Notes: generated by a model from the letters alone, not told the origin. Counted from the first letter of the stretch, positions 52,141 to 63,545 are shown. The stretch is DNA of 64,000 bases from Paragorgia papillata (GCA_035771165.1 JAWNZC010000368.1:2477501-2541500), one strand, 5' to 3'. Numbers and translations: made by a program.

Positions 52141-52319
52141 AGAGCCGACGTACAGCGGATTTTGACGGATGGTATTTTACAAACTCGTCCCCAGGCTTTT
52201 CTAGGGTTGCGACCCTGTCAAGTGTTAATGAGGGAGCAGATGTCACATTTGTTCACTGATTAGAAGTGAATTAATCTTTAATATTGTCAAGTAAAGTACC
52301 TGAAGGAAGACTAGAACGT

Positions 52320-52690
52320 TCTTAGTGCTATGAGTAAAGTTTTAGAAGTAATGGTGAAGGGAGCGACTCGTTTCTAAGCAACCAAATATACGAGGAATGG
52401 ACGGGACATTGATGTGTAATGTTGTAACTTGTAAGTACAGTTGACTTGTTTGTTTGTTTGTTTGTTTGTTTGTTTGTTTGTCTGTCGCCAGGACGTCTCA
52501 CAAAATACTGCACAGATTTTCATGAAGTTTGTGGAAAGATTGATCATAGACCAAGGACCAACCCATTCAATTTTGGTTAATAAAGATCTGACCATAAGAT
52601 TCTTCGTGTAGAAGAAATACTTGATTGCGCTCATTATCCTTATTTTATGCAAATATTTTTGTATAATTTTGATATGAGTGCAATCAAGTA
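52320..52690 (-). repeat. ATGAGCGCAAT family copy, minus strand, with (CAAA)n tail
   Basis: On the minus strand it reads GCATAAAATAAGGATAATGA, GCGCAATCAAGTATTTCTTC, GGAATGGGTTGGTCC-like text, CTTCATGAAAATCTGTGCAG and GTCCTGGCGACAGACAAACA with the tetranucleotide tail at 52443-52480. Confidence 0.75.
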
Positions 52691-52789
52691 TTTTATTCAT
52701 GCATACATGTGTAAGTCACATGAGCTAGACTGGTTAGCAGGACAGCTCGTTTTCTTTTTAAACTTTCACTCCCATCGATGCCATTTAGC

Positions 52790-53216
52790 ACTTTTTAATT
52801 TTTACTCTGTCCAAAGCCAGATGATTTTACTCATCAAGGGAAGTCCTCCTGACATGGTGGGAGTTAAAGTGTTGAGTGTCTCTAATACATGTAACTCATT
52901 GGTGCAGGTATATGCAGTCTCTGAGTGCCCTCTTGTGTCATGTATGTTATTAATAAGTAATTGCATGACTACTGCCTAGGATGTCTGAAGGTTCTCCCTT
53001 TGATGAGTAAAATCATCTGGTGTATGTTAGACAGAGTAAAACTATAAAGGGGTTGTTTTGAGCTGGCTTAATTAGGTACATGCAGTAGGAATGGGTTCAT
53101 CACTTATTAACCCATTGCTGCCGAGGATGTCTGAAGGTTCGTTCTCCCTTTGATGAGTAAAATCATCTGGTGTATGAGTAAAACTATAAAGGAGTTGTTT
53201 TGAGCTGGCTTAATTA
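52790..53216. repeat. Hairpin-core repeats of the TTAACCCATT type, left cluster
   Basis: One diverged copy (52790-52875, TTTTTACTCTGTCCAAAGCC then AGATGATTTTACTCATCAAG) and two near-identical minus-type copies (52975-53060 and 53118-53200) with GTCTGAAGGTTCTCCCTTTG and AGTAAAATCATCTGGTGTAT. The cluster is continued at 54340 on the other side of a hAT-type MITE. Confidence 0.85.
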
Positions 53217-53224
53217 GGTACATG

Positions 53225-54317
53225 CAGTGAACTCGATGACGATGTAAGTTAAAATCTGATACCTGGAACGCTAACGTCCAGTCATTCGGGGGGCAAAAAG
53301 TGAGGCAAAAAGTTCCAGGCCCTTGCGCGATTTGCAGGTACGATTCAGTCTCCCACAAAATGTTTTTTACACGGTCACCGGTCTTGAGCGAACTGCGAAG
53401 GCTCGAAAAGGTTTGAAAAATTATTTATTGAATCATTTTATCATGCTTTGCTAAACGTGCATTTTAAATTTTGATTGGTTGTGCTATGCTGCCGAACTAA
53501 TTATGCAGTGATTGTCTATTTGTTGCTATAGGAAAAGTCATTGTCTTTACAAAACGTGCACGAAGTTTGTCAGTGAAGAAATTAAGTCAAATTTTCGTTA
53601 TATTATAAACCATATATATTAGAGTTTCGTCACTCCGAAGAGGATACAAAAAATCAACACAAACTTAGTATAGAATATGCCGTTTAGGTTAGTACCAGTT
53701 TCATCAGTTCGTTTTGTTTAAAAAGCATTCCGCATTCGTACCGAAAACAACAACTAGCCATGAGTAAACGTGAAAAATAAACAATCTAGTTGTCAGTTAT
53801 TTCTTAAAATATCATTAGTTACAAAAGGCCGTTTAACAAAACTGAACAAGAAATTAAAGGAGCAGAAATAAGAAAATGACATTAGATGTATATTATGAAA
53901 TATCAAGTATCAATACGTCTTCAAACTCGTACAAGAATAGCTTTCTCACTCTTGTTCTCACCTTTTCGGCTGGCTGTTTTCATCCTAGCCAGCAAAAGGA
54001 CGTCTGTTTTCTCAGCCTATTTTCATCCCTAGCTTAATTTACTGTATAGTTTTGGACTGCTATACAGTAAATAAAACAACAACAGCGCTGTACAACAATG
54101 GGAAACCATTAAATGCACGTTTAGTCTGATAAATAATTTTTTCAAACTTTTTTCGAGCCTTCGCAGTTCGCTCAAGACGGGCGGCCATGTAAAAGACATT
54201 TTGTGGGAGACTGAATCGTACCTGCAAACCACGCTGGGGCCTGGAACTTTTTGCCTCACTTTTTGGTCCTTCGTTAGCGTTCCAGGTATCAGATTTTAAC
54301 TTACATCGAGTTCACTG
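53225..54317. mobile_element. hAT-type MITE of the CAGTGAACT family, copy 2 (1093 bp)
   Basis: The ends CAGTGAACTCGATG and CATCGAGTTCACTG are inverted and a perfect 8-bp duplication, GGTACATG, lies at 53217-53224 and 54318-54325. Subterminal blocks GATACCTGGAACGCTAACG and GAGCGAACTGCGAAGGCTCG pair with their right-hand partners. It splits a tandem repeat array. ORFs over the arms are artefacts. Confidence 0.92.
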
Positions 54318-54339
54318 GGTACATGCAGTAGGAATGGGT

Positions 54340-54890
54340 TCATCACTTATTAACCTATTGCTGCCTAGGATGTCTGAAGGTTCGTTCTCTCTTTGATGAG
54401 TAAAATCATCTGGTGTTAGACAGAGTAAAACTATAAAGGGGTTGTCTTGGGCTGGTTGAGGTAGGAATGGGTTAATCGCTTGTTAATCTATTGTTGCCTA
54501 GGATGTCTGAAGGTTCTCCCTTTGACGAGTAACACCATCTAGCGTTAGACAGAGTAAAACTATAATTAACAGGGTTGTTTTTTCCCTGCTCCGGTAGGAA
54601 TGGGTTATTACAGTATGTTTACTTGCTAACTCATTACTGCCTAGGACATCTGAAGGTTCTCCCTTTGATGAGTAAAATCATCTGGTGTTAGGCAGAGTAA
54701 AACTATAACTGGGTTGTCTTGGGCTGGCTCAGGTAGGAATGGGTTAATCACAGTGTTATCCCATTGTTGCCTAGGACATCTGAAGGTTCTCTCTTTGATG
54801 AGTAAAATCATCTGGCGTTAGACAGAGTAAAACAATAAAGGGGTTGTCTTGGGCTGGCTCAGGTAGGAATGGGTTATTACAGTATGTTTA
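54340..54890 (-). repeat. Tandem array of TTAACCCATT-type hairpin-core units
   Basis: Four to five units of about 115-135 bp: AACCTATTGCTGCCTAGGAT, GTCTGAAGGTTCT, TTTGATGAGTAAAATCATCT, GGTGTTAGACAGAGTAAAAC, TATAAAGGGGTTGTCTTGGG and AGGTAGGAATGGGTTAA. Each unit has inverted ends TTAACCCATT/AATGGGTTAA, as if tandem insertions of one short MITE. Confidence 0.9.
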
Positions 54891-54894
54891 TTAC

Positions 54895-55020
54895 AGTGGG
54901 TGGGTGGGTGGGTGGGTGGGTGGGTGGGTGGGTAGGTGGGTAGGTGGGTAGGTGGGTAGGTGGGTAGGTGGGTAGGTGGGTGGGTGGGTGGGTGGTTAGG
55001 TAGGTAGGTAGGTAGGTAAG
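54895..55020. repeat. (GGGT)n / (GGTA)n microsatellite
   Basis: About 125 bp of GGTG and GGTA units. The minus strand reads as a Pro-Thr repeat in an ORF that is not a gene. Confidence 0.95.
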
Positions 55021-55900
55021 TAACAACTTTATTTAAAGAGGATAACACCTGACAGTTCAACTGATAAACTTGTGGTCCTAATAAAATACATTTATAAAGA
55101 CAAAGGCAGGAACGGACCCCAGAGACTAGTCTCCAATAACGGGGTCCCCATACTATGTATACATGTACAGTGATTTATATTAATAACAACAATAATAATA
55201 ACAAGATGCCTTGGTCAGGCGTTCACTCGTGCTACTGGCAAAAGTGCAGAGAGGCGCGTATATACCGCGTGAGCAAAGGTGGGAGTGGGCTGAGGAAGAT
55301 CATATTGAAGGCTGAATGTGGTGTATACTTCACATTGGTGAACATATTTACGATCAAGACAGTTGTCAGCCACATCTGATCACTGTTAAATGACAAAGTC
55401 AGTCAGTCTATTTCGAAATCCACCAACAATGTGCAAGAACACCTTGATCAAAAGGCAAAGCTGTTCAACTTTTTGTTGGCTGATATAACTGGATTGCTCA
55501 TCCGGCTCCAAAAATGAAGCCACTGGAGATGACGAATTTGGTGTACCAAGATGGCCACCACGGAAACTTTGTACATATGTTTTCATAGCAGGAGAACCAC
55601 ATTAAGAAAATTTCTGCTATTGGTATATCAAACAAGGAACAGTGCAAAGATTTAGAAGCTTAGTTTTTGCGTTTGTTTGGCAGTAAAACGTGTTATTTTG
55701 TAGTTTTTTACTCTGCCCGGTAATCGATAAATTTGCCTATATCACAAAACTCGTAAAAACCCCAAGAAAAACAGGCAATAACTTCATTGTGAAACTATTT
55801 ATAATATACCTTTGATAGTAAAACATGTACATGTATCTTTACAAAGTCTTGAAGTACTGTATGTAGTTGACAATTTCTGGCTGTATTTGCTTGTATTTTC
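55021..55900. other. Intergenic, no gene seen
   Basis: A (AAC/AAT)n run lies at 55180-55203. No supportable ORF; the minus-strand frame at 55386-55586 has no recognisable feature. 57575-57660 carries text related to 55490-55560 in inverted orientation (GATGAGCAATCCAGTTGTAT versus ATATAACTGGATTGCTCATC), extending the large palindrome at 55905-57520. Confidence 0.5.
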
Positions 55901-56129
55901 CTTCTGTTTTCCCCATAGATATAGGAAGCATAGATTGCTGACTAGGCCCTTACCCAACATGGGTAATCCAAGATGGCTGCTCAACCGGGCAAAAGCTCAA
56001 GTGGCCACAATGGAACAAGCCATTTAGCGCGAGTATTTTTGCAAGCTAGTCTGCTTCGAATGAATAGAAATAGACAATACATCACAGAATAAAGCATTTT
56101 CGAGAGTTGTAACCGATAATGACAGCCGA

Positions 56130-56456
56130 ATGGCTCGAAGTTGTTTCGATGCGTAATTTGTTGTGAGAGACGAACAAAGTGACTTTTTCTGTTCAGGTCA
56201 CTTGAAATTTGAAGTTACCACTAGTTTCCACTGATTTGCCAAATTGACACGGCTTATTTTTGCAGACTATTAACCTTACTCTTAATCCTAAAATTTATCG
56301 TACTCCTAATACTGAACTTTACAGCTAACCCAAACCGGGGAAATATGTCAGTGTGGTTGATGAAAACTAGTAGATCTCAAGTGACCAGAACAGAAAAAGT
56401 CACTTTTTTCGTCTCTCACAACAAATTACGCATCGAAACAACTTCGAGCCATTCAA
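56130..56456. mobile_element. Nested foldback MITE, about 325 bp
   Basis: GAATGGCTCGAAGTTGTTTC, GATGCGTAATTTGTTGTGAG, AGACGAACAAAGTGACTTTT and TCTGTTC are mirrored by the complementary run ending CTTCGAGCCATTC. The centre holds TACTCCTAATAC-like AT-rich text. Confidence 0.85.
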
Positions 56457-56509
56457 GGTAATCTTAATCATTAGTACGATTGACAAATAGTCGAGAAATT
56501 CTGTTTTAA

Positions 56510-57205
56510 GGTTACGTTACACCATAGAAATTTAAAAATACCCAAAAAAATTTTTTTTGCGTAATTAGCTGCCTTAAGCCAAATGCTAAAAGGTTTTGAA
56601 AAGTTTATTTCGTTTAAAGCATAATTCATTAAGATATTTCGCGATGAAAATTGCAAGCAGCTCTGTTTTCCCGCGAAATTTGAATTAGCATTGACAAGTT
56701 TTGGTATCAATGTCAACAAGCTAAACTGCTGTATCCAAAGACTTTTGTTGAAGACGGGTTTTGGCCGATTTTTCCAAATTTTCACAATGTATCGGAGACA
56801 ATAAGAACTTCAAAAGTGTGTGCGGTAGCTATGCGATTTTTTTAAAATTTCTGAGTAATCGACTACGATTCATGGTATGCACGCAACTTAACTGAGGTTG
56901 CAAAAGAATGCCTTATATCTCAAGAATAACAAAAAAAACCATAGCTACCGCACACACTTTTGTAGAACAGCTAGTTGAGTTACAATTAAAACTATTTTTA
57001 CATGATTTGATTGAAACTGTAGTTCAACAAAAGTCGCGGCGCAAAGCAAATGCGTTTTCAGAATTTTGTCAAAACAAACAAGTTTAAATACTTTTCAAAA
57101 TTTGTAAATCAACTTGGACAGTTGAAAAAATGTAAAATGATTGCTTTTAAACTCAACGCGCAGTTGCATTTTTCGCAAAGCACTACTCCAAGGTGTTACG
57201 TAACC
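56510..57205. mobile_element. TTAA-type MITE, 696 bp
   Basis: Ends GGTTACGTTACACC and GGTGTTACGTAACC are inverted and TTAA flanks both sides (56506-56509, 57206-57209). An inner hairpin pairs GTGTGCGGTAGCTATG (56818) with CATAGCTACCGCACAC (56940). PiggyBac- or Kolobok-like by target site; no transposase. Confidence 0.85.
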
Positions 57206-57768
57206 TTAAACGTTCGAATTTTGGATAGGTCGATCGAGTGGATAAGGACATTTTGTCGTTAGAGCTGTTTAAAGGCTGTCATTATCGGTTAAAACTCTCG
57301 AAAATGCTTTATTCTGTGATGTATTGTCTATTTCTATTCATTCGAAGCAGACTAGCTTGCACAAATACTCGCGCTATATGGCTTGTTCCATTGTGGTCAC
57401 TTGCGCTTTTGCCCGGTTGAGCCGCCATCTTGGATTACCCATGTTTGGGACGCGTTCGCAATAGGGCCCTAAAAAGGAGTCGGCAATCTATGTTTCCTAT
57501 ATATCTATGGTTTTCCCGTGGTAACGGTAAATTGGCACCCCCCCGGTAAACTTTACTACTCTTAAGCCCGCAAGGTACACTGGACCTGGAGTACCAATAT
57601 GGTCGCCAGTGGCTTCAAAATGTTTGCTGCTGACCATAAAGGATGAGCAATCCAGTTGTATAGCAATAAATAATGAACGTGGTATTTTCACGAATTCTCG
57701 CTTGTTTTACAGTTTATCACCAGGCAAACTTTCAAAGAATTAACGCACAAATTTTGTCATTTTTTTAG

Positions 57769-57820
57769 ATGTTACTTGTTACTTTCTTACTACTGCTGTC
57801 AGCTCGTCATTCTTTGGCAG
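57769..57820 (+). CDS. Gene 2 exon 1: signal peptide
   Basis: ATG at 57769 opens MLLVTFLLLLSARHSLA-G, a short hydrophobic leader of 17 residues that ends with a small-residue cleavage pattern. The exon closes at a strong donor, GGCAG|GTAAGC, phase 1. A TTTTTTAG directly before the ATG looks like an acceptor, so a 5' UTR exon may precede it. The signal-peptide exon in phase 1 is the classic start of a secreted protein gene and fits the next exon at 58423. Confidence 0.75.
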
Positions 57821-58256
57821 GTAAGCAAGTGGTTATTGTAAAGGACATTGGCAATAAAAATTAAGTTTGTCTACTTGAAAGGACTTGTAAAATTGATCGT
57901 TTTGAACCACATGTGATCACGTTTTGAACCACGTGTGATCACATGTGGTTCACATGTGATTTTGGAACATGACATGTGGAATTTTTATAAGGGCTTGGAT
58001 ATAAATTGTGGCCGCCATTTTGAAGTAGCCGGCCGCGCGTATTGGCAAGTCTCATAGGCAAGTCTTCAAAGGGCCTGGATACTAGTAGCTTTCCCCCTCT
58101 AATGGCGGCGCCCTATTTTCCTCGCACATTTGACTAGGAATGTCCCCTCTAGTATTATACTAGAAGTTACTATCGCAAGTGAAGTGCTGCCTCAAATGGG
58201 ACAAAAACCTTTAGCCTACTCCACAGGCAACTCTGTGTAGTCGATGGCCAATGTAA

Positions 58257-58277
58257 CCCCCCCCCCCCCCCCCCCCC
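58257..58277. repeat. Poly-C tract (about 21 C)
   Basis: Homopolymer C run in intron 1 of gene 2, about 145 bp before the exon 2 acceptor. Confidence 0.95.
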
Positions 58278-58422
58278 TTGCCCACTCCACCCAAGATTGC
58301 CCAAATTATTGCACATTGAGATTTCTTATTTTAGATCTATATTATATTATGATCTCTGTGTGTGGCGCAGTGGGCTCACAACGCCAGGCTAATGTACGCA
58401 TTGCGTACCTATTTTTTTGTAG

Positions 58423-58792
58423 ATTGCGATGATTATCAAGAATACATCTATTACACCAACTCGACTGACGTAATGTACGTGTCGGTCAAAGGAGGCCCAT
58501 CGACAAGACTCTTCTCCGGGCACAATGTGAAATTAGGCTTTCACAAATCGCGCCAGAAATTGTTCTATTATAACGGTGGGACGGTCTACAGCTCTGATAC
58601 GGATTGGACGAACATCAAAGCCATCTATGAGACTGGTGTGTTGGGTAGATTTAGCATCAGCGATATTAATAACACGCTGTATTTTATCCACACAATCAGT
58701 AATGTTGTCTACTCCTTAAAAATAAACGGCTCCGGGATCAGAGATCGGGAATTCGAGCAACAAGGTTTGACTGACATTGCTGTCGATTCCAA
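58423..58792 (+). CDS. Gene 2 exon 2: beta-propeller blades
   Basis: Acceptor TTTTTTTGTAG, then D-CDDYQEYIYYTNSTDVMYVS and VKGGPSTRLFSGHNVKLGF. Three blade-like repeats follow, each with an aromatic pair and a short polar turn: KLFYYNGGTVYSSDTDWTN, NTLYFIHTISNVVYSLKING and the start of LTDIAVDSK. This is the pattern of YWTD/LDLR class B or NHL-type propellers, which bind ligands outside the cell. It enters in phase 1 from the signal exon and leaves in phase 2 at CCAA|GTAAGT. The exon has one odd feature: the YWTD motifs are degenerate. Confidence 0.82.
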
Positions 58793-59324
58793 GTAAGTTC
58801 CCTTCACAGGCATTTTTGTGCCTAATTAAATATTTTACTCAGGCTAACACCGGACTATTTTACTCTGTCTACCTTGGTTTCAGAACTAGCTTCTTGATTT
58901 CTAAGCTAATAATATACAGGGCAAAATTACTCGAATAGAATTGGCTATTGAAGAAGGCATTTTTTTGTAATTCAGGGCAAAATTTCTTGCACTTGATTGT
59001 AATCAGCCCCTTAAAGTGTCTTATGAAACGAAAATTAAGTTTGTCTTACTTGAAAGAAAACTTAAGATTATAGAGTAACATCTTTTGCAGTTTCTCGTTT
59101 CCTTGCTTTGTTCTTGAGATATTTCAGTTTGTTTGATATGCGACGTCGTTGGTGCATAATGAGCTATCGGAGAAGGTTAGATATATTTTCTATTATCAAA
59201 CCAAATGAATTTGAATGAAGCATATGGATGTGTTTCGCCCACAACACTCAACACGTAGATTTTCAAGTGATTATTATATTTGATAATAGCAAAGATATAT
59301 AACTTTTTCGATAACTCATTATGC

Positions 59325-59940
59325 CAACCTCGTTCCCAGCGTCTCCTCGGTACACTGGGAAATCAGAGGGCCTGGTCAGATGAAAACGATTGAAGCGTGT
59401 GATTGGCTGGACGAAGGTTGTTGTCGAAAACAGGAAGTGGGCAAATATATTTTCAACTGTCAAACAACGGTGTGAATAGAGTGAAGTTTATCGCTCAGAT
59501 AACACCGAAAAAGTCTACAAATAAAGCCAACAAAGTAGGATTCCTAAAGCGAGTTGCAACTGCGATGAGTTTCATCATTTAACTCTCAAAATCGAACGAT
59601 TTTAGACATAGCGTGACTCGGTGACTCATTCGTCGGCGACGGCAAATTATGTTCGTAAACAACCTACCTTTGAATAGCATTTCCGTAAGCGAAATTATTC
59701 TATTTTGTCCAGCGGGAAGAACAGTAAACACCAAACCTTTCGGACGTCATAATAAAGCAGCTTTTCTTCAAATATCTGAGTGTATCTCGTTTGTTTCGTT
59801 ATATTATGTCCATGCTCGCACCCAGGGCGATGTGATATATTCAATGACTCATCAATGTCCTAGAATCTAGGACATCCGATTTTCATCTGACCAGGGCCTC
59901 CGATTTTCCAGTGTAACGAGGAGGCCTGGGAACGAGGATG
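59325..59940. mobile_element. Mutator-like MITE nested in MITE A (616 bp)
   Basis: Ends CAACCTCGTTCCCAG and CTGGGAACGAGGATG are inverted, with a 10-bp duplication CTCATTATGC (59315-59324 and 59941-59950). Subterminal GAGGGCCTGGTCAGATGAAAA and TTTCATCTGACCAGGGCCTC pair. No transposase. Confidence 0.88.
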
Positions 59941-60104
59941 CTCATTATGCCCGTGTGACGTCAAAATGTTTAATTTGCATATCAAACAAACTAAAATATC
60001 TCCAGAACGAAGCAAGGAAACGAAAAACTGGAAAAGATGTTACTCTATAATTTTGAGTGTTCTTTCAAATAAAACAAACTCAATTTTCGTTTCATAGGCA
60101 CTTT

Positions 60105-60907
60105 CAATCTCGTTCCATAGCCCACGTTCCCCACCCGGGAAACGAAAGACTCTGGGATAATCCGTTTCAAATCACAGGATTCTTGTTATTCCGGTTGAGG
60201 TACGCATGCGTAAATATGCGAGCGGAATCTGGATAGTATGTTCTCCTTGTTTGACTTTTCCCCAAACAAGTCAATGGGGTTGCTGGCGAAGCTCGATTTA
60301 CAGCATCTACACACATACGGCGAAGATATCGATCGCGGCAACGTCTTCACTGTAGTCTTGTCGTCCAACATCTTTGTTATTTTGGTTTTATTAATTCTAC
60401 TTCCGGTCACTTCAGACCAACTCATGCTCACTATTCAGCCAATAACGTAACGATTTGGAACGGATTATCCCAGAGTCCACGATCAGAAATGGCGGCTGTC
60501 GATGCTCGCGAGATATGGGCTGACCCGTATTAAGTACGCATGCGTAGAACGAATATCTTGCGTGTAAACGTCATCAATACACGGCCGACAGGAGCGAGAA
60601 CACCCCGAGCTCAAAGTCAAACATCTCCGCTCAAAATCGTCGCTCGACCATAATTCTTCTACGAGCGCATAGCACGAAGGTTGGGCTTGCCATAGAATAC
60701 GGTTTGTTGACAACTCGTGGAATTTTCGCGATGTACGAACCCATTACCCTTCTCAAATTCATCTGTTTTAAATGTCCTCAGAACTCACTTGAGCCAGCAC
60801 GCACGTGGACTGCGAACTGCCCCATGAAAGTGGCCGATTTTCTATGCGATTTCCGATCGTGTCTCGTTTCCCGGGTGGGGAACGTGGGCTCTGGGAACGA
60901 GAGATTG
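60105..60907. mobile_element. Mutator-like MITE nested at the end of MITE A (803 bp)
   Basis: Ends CAATCTCGTTCCATAGCCCA and CTCTGGGAACGAGATTG are inverted, extended by CGTTCCCCACCCGGGAAACGA. A perfect 9-bp duplication, AGGCACTTT, lies at 60096-60104 and 60908-60916. Inner blocks (TGGGATAATCCGTTTC / GGAACGGATTATCCCAGAG) suggest nested structure. Nine-base duplications are typical of Mutator elements. Confidence 0.9.
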
Positions 60908-60999
60908 AGGCACTTTAAAAAATCTACTTTTGCACCCCCTTTTGTTTTAAAAAAAGACGTCGTTTTTATTGTCTTAATATATAATATTTTTTTCAATAG

Positions 61000-61382
61000 G
61001 AATTTGTTTGGCAGTGTTAATCGAAATAGTGCTAACGACATTGTTCAGTACACATTACAAACTAAGACGACAACAGTTCTGTATAAGAAGAACTCAGTTG
61101 CTCTGCGTCTAGCAGTGGACGAACAGAATGAAGCGGTGTATTGGATGCGATTTAACAGCGACTCTCACTACAGTATACTGAAGACAAGCTATAGCGGAAC
61201 GTCGTCCGTTATTCAGAATCTAACAATATCCAGTTCAAGTGTTGCACTTGGCGTTGGAAGGGAAGTCTATTATGTTCTCGACTCAACAAACTCCCGAATT
61301 GTTAAGTTTAACAAGAGCAATGATGTTATGGTTGGGAATATTACAACTGTGTCGAATCCACTGGATATGATAGTCGTTGAAA
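61000..61382 (+). CDS. Gene 2 exon 3: further beta-propeller blades
   Basis: Acceptor TTTCAATAG; the split codon gives DSK-NLFGSVNRNSANDIVQYT, then LRLAVDEQNEAVYWMRFNSD and VALGVGREVYYVLDSTNSRI, VKFNKSNDVMVGNITTVS and NPLDMIVVE. L-A-V-D-x-x-x-x-x-V-Y-W closely matches the L-A-V-D-x-x-x-x-x-L-Y-W-T-D signature of LDLR-B repeats. Several N-x-S/T sites fit an extracellular location. The donor GAAA|GTAAGT leaves in phase 1 and the gene continues downstream, but no later exon is found before 64000. Confidence 0.83.
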
Positions 61383-61526
61383 GTAAGTATATATGCTGCC
61401 TGTTTATCTCTTTTCTCGTGATTTAGATAGTCGATCTGTTGTAGTACATAGTCTGTGGTCTATCTCGTGATTTAGTTAGACCACATGTTAAAACCATAGA
61501 TAATGGGGAACTGGATAGGAAACTTA

Positions 61527-61782
61527 GGGGGCGATTACATGGACCGGGCTAACCCGCTTTATATATAAAACGCATGTTTTTTTAACATTTCGATTACATG
61601 GCAAGCGGGCTAGCCGCGTTCGTTTACTTGACTGTGTGAATAAATAGTGCTGAAACGAACTGAAATATAACATCAAAACGTTGTTCGTGTCTTTCGTGAT
61701 CATAGCGAAGACTTAATAAATTAATTAGTCTTCGTGACAACGCTTTGTTAACCGGGCTAGCCCGGTCCATGTAATCACCGCC
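61527..61782. mobile_element. PIF/Harbinger-type MITE, copy 2 (256 bp)
   Basis: TTA on both sides (61524-61526, 61783-61785), ends GGGGGCGATTACATGGACCG and CGGTCCATGTAATCACCGCC, inner GGGCTAACCCG / CGGGCTAGCCC. Shares GTTGTTCGTGTCTTTCGTGA and the TTAATTAGTCTTCGTGA segment with the copy at 49635. Confidence 0.85.
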
Positions 61783-61785
61783 TTA

Positions 61786-63155
61786 GGCCGTGTTTACATG
61801 AAGTGGATTGACAGGCCAATCGGATCGAAAAACGCGAGTGAAGTCAATCCGGACCAGTGAACTCTATATAAGGACTGGAACGATACCTACAAACCAAATT
61901 TTGAAGCCGTCATGGAGCCTGACATGCAGGGCGGCCCCAGTCCTCTTTATATGCAAGAAAATCTTTATTTTTTAAGTTATATTTTGTTATGAACCAATTA
62001 CAAAGAAATGCAAACATGCTACAGTAATATATACTTCTTCTAAAGGCTTTTAGCAGCAAAAACGTAGCTTGAATATTTGACAAAAAACACATTTTGAGTC
62101 CGAAACCGCGCGGATCTCTTGATTTTTTGTAGGGCAGCTCCAAGTTGTTTGAGTCAGTTGAGGTATCAAAAGTCCAGAAAAAAGTCTATAAACTATCTTG
62201 AATCAAATAAAGATAGCATTAATCAGGGCTAAGGCCTACTGAAATCTAGTGGCTATAATCTGTCGAGCATATGGATGTTGACATGATCAATAAAAACCAT
62301 AAATATTAAATTTTCTGAACAGTCAAAAAATCGAACCAAAACACAGAAATACGAACCGACAGTGTTTTAAAGGCATCAAAGATCAAAATATATGTGGTCT
62401 TACAATGATTCAAAAGGTATGAGGGAGACTATTCATAAGAGCAAAGGCACAGCTTGATAGGGTTGCAAGAATTCATAAAATAAAGACGAATAAATACTAA
62501 ATATAACCTGAATTTTCGTCAGGAGTTTCCATCAATCCAAGCAAAATTTTGCTTTCGTTTGACAATATATTTCCTGCTTCAATCTATTTTTGCTAGCAAA
62601 CATACCTCAGACAGAAAGGACAATGATTCTAATACATACTAGCTTCGTTATATCAATTCAAATGAAGTTCAACTACAAAAAAATAAAAAATTCTCGCTGG
62701 GCCATTGTCTGTTTTCTACCGCTCCTTGGAGGTTGGTCAGACGTTCATGTGTTGCCCCCAGCAGCCGGAAGTTTGGCTTCATCCAATCATAGGGCCGACC
62801 TTATGGAGGTATCGTTCCAGTCTTTATATAGAGTTCATTGATCCGGGCACATGTTTACATGGAGAATCCGATCTATTTTTGCTTTTTGTAAGCGGTTTTT
62901 CATCACTATTTTCTGGGCTTTCCTCAATGTCTGCCATGTTTACAACACGCACTAACTTCGCTCATGCATATCATTGGAGACATTCAAGTCGATCCTTGCT
63001 CGAATCTCAAGTCAATCCACTCCACTACGTGGATTGACGTCAGCCATCCGTTTCGATCAGATCGAAAACTTTCATTCTTCTTCATATAAACACAACAAGG
63101 CGAAACAACATGCGAGATTTGACTTGAACACTCAATCCGCTTCATGTAAATCAGA
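61786..63155. mobile_element. Outer element with GTGTTTACATGAAG ends, split by a hAT-type MITE
   Basis: GTGTTTACATGAAGTGGATT at the left has inverted partners TCTTCATATAAACAC near 63077 and CAATCCGCTTCATGTAAAT near 63132. GAAGTCAATCC (left) and TCAAGTCAATCCACT (63008) also belong to it. It is interrupted at 61855-62840. The exact right end is uncertain. Confidence 0.55.
61855..62840. mobile_element. hAT-type MITE of the CAGTGAACT family, copy 3 (986 bp)
   Basis: Ends CAGTGAACTCTATATAAGGA and TCTTTATATAGAGTTCATTG are inverted, with CTGGAACGATACCT / AGGTATCGTTCCAG inside. Flanked by 8-bp near-duplicates ATCCGGAC (61847-61854) and ATCCGGGC (62841-62848). Non-coding. Confidence 0.87.
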
Positions 63156-63377
63156 GAGAAACGTAAAGAGTGTAAACAAACAACGAGCTTATATAAGAAA
63201 GATAATTATATGACCAAAAATAAGCCAATCAGATAAAAAAAAACAATAAGAAATTAATATTGATAATATTAATATAATATATAATATTAATAATTAATAT
63301 TCCCACCGTCAATGAGCAAGAAAGGAGGGGGTGTAAAATGCATGAGCGAGAGTAAAAAACAGATAAATTAAATAAGT
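63156..63377. other. AT-rich stretch, no gene
   Basis: Contains ATTAATATTGATAATATTAA type AT palindromes at 63240-63302. Nothing else is seen. Confidence 0.5.
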
Positions 63378-63545
63378 GAAAACACTGTCTATGTCCGCTA
63401 TTGCTAAAGAAAAACAGCGTCTTCAGAAGTGTTAAATAAAAGAAAAAATTGATAAATTAAGTGAAAACACTGTTTATGTCCGCCCTTGCTAAACAAAAAC
63501 GGCGTCTTCAGAAGTGTTAAATAAAAGAAAAACGTTCGTTGAGTG
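63378..63545. repeat. 86-bp tandem duplication
   Basis: GTGAAAACACTGTCTATGTC at 63378 and GTGAAAACACTGTTTATGTC at 63464 begin two copies that both run through GGCGTCTTCAGAAGTGTTAA (one with CAGCGTC) and ATAAAAGAAAAA. Confidence 0.9.

Larger units (their letters stand above)
55905..57520. mobile_element. Large palindromic element with two nested MITEs
   Basis: CCATAGATATAGGAAGCATA, GATTGCTGACTAGGCCCTTA and GTAATCCAAGATGGCTGCTC at the left pair with GAGCCGCCATCTTGGATTAC, AGTCGGCAATCTATGTTTCC and TATATCTATGG at the right. Further blocks GGCCACAATGGAACAAGCCA and ATTCGAAGCAGACTAGCTTG are mirrored. The inside is split by nested elements at 56130 and 56510. No gene. Confidence 0.8.
59013..60918. 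mobile_element. MITE family A, copy 2, containing two Mutator-like insertions
   Basis: Ends TTAAAGTGTCTTATGAAACG and CGTTTCATAGGCACTTTAA are inverted once the two inserts are removed; inner text GAGATATTTCAGTTTGTTTG pairs with CAAACAAACTAAAATATCTC. It lies wholly in intron 2 of gene 2. TTAA at both borders may be the target site or part of the termini. Confidence 0.85.

Noticed and set aside
54818..55060. Pro-Thr rich ORF resembling a mucin
   Set aside because: Artefact of the (GGGT)n tract on the minus strand.
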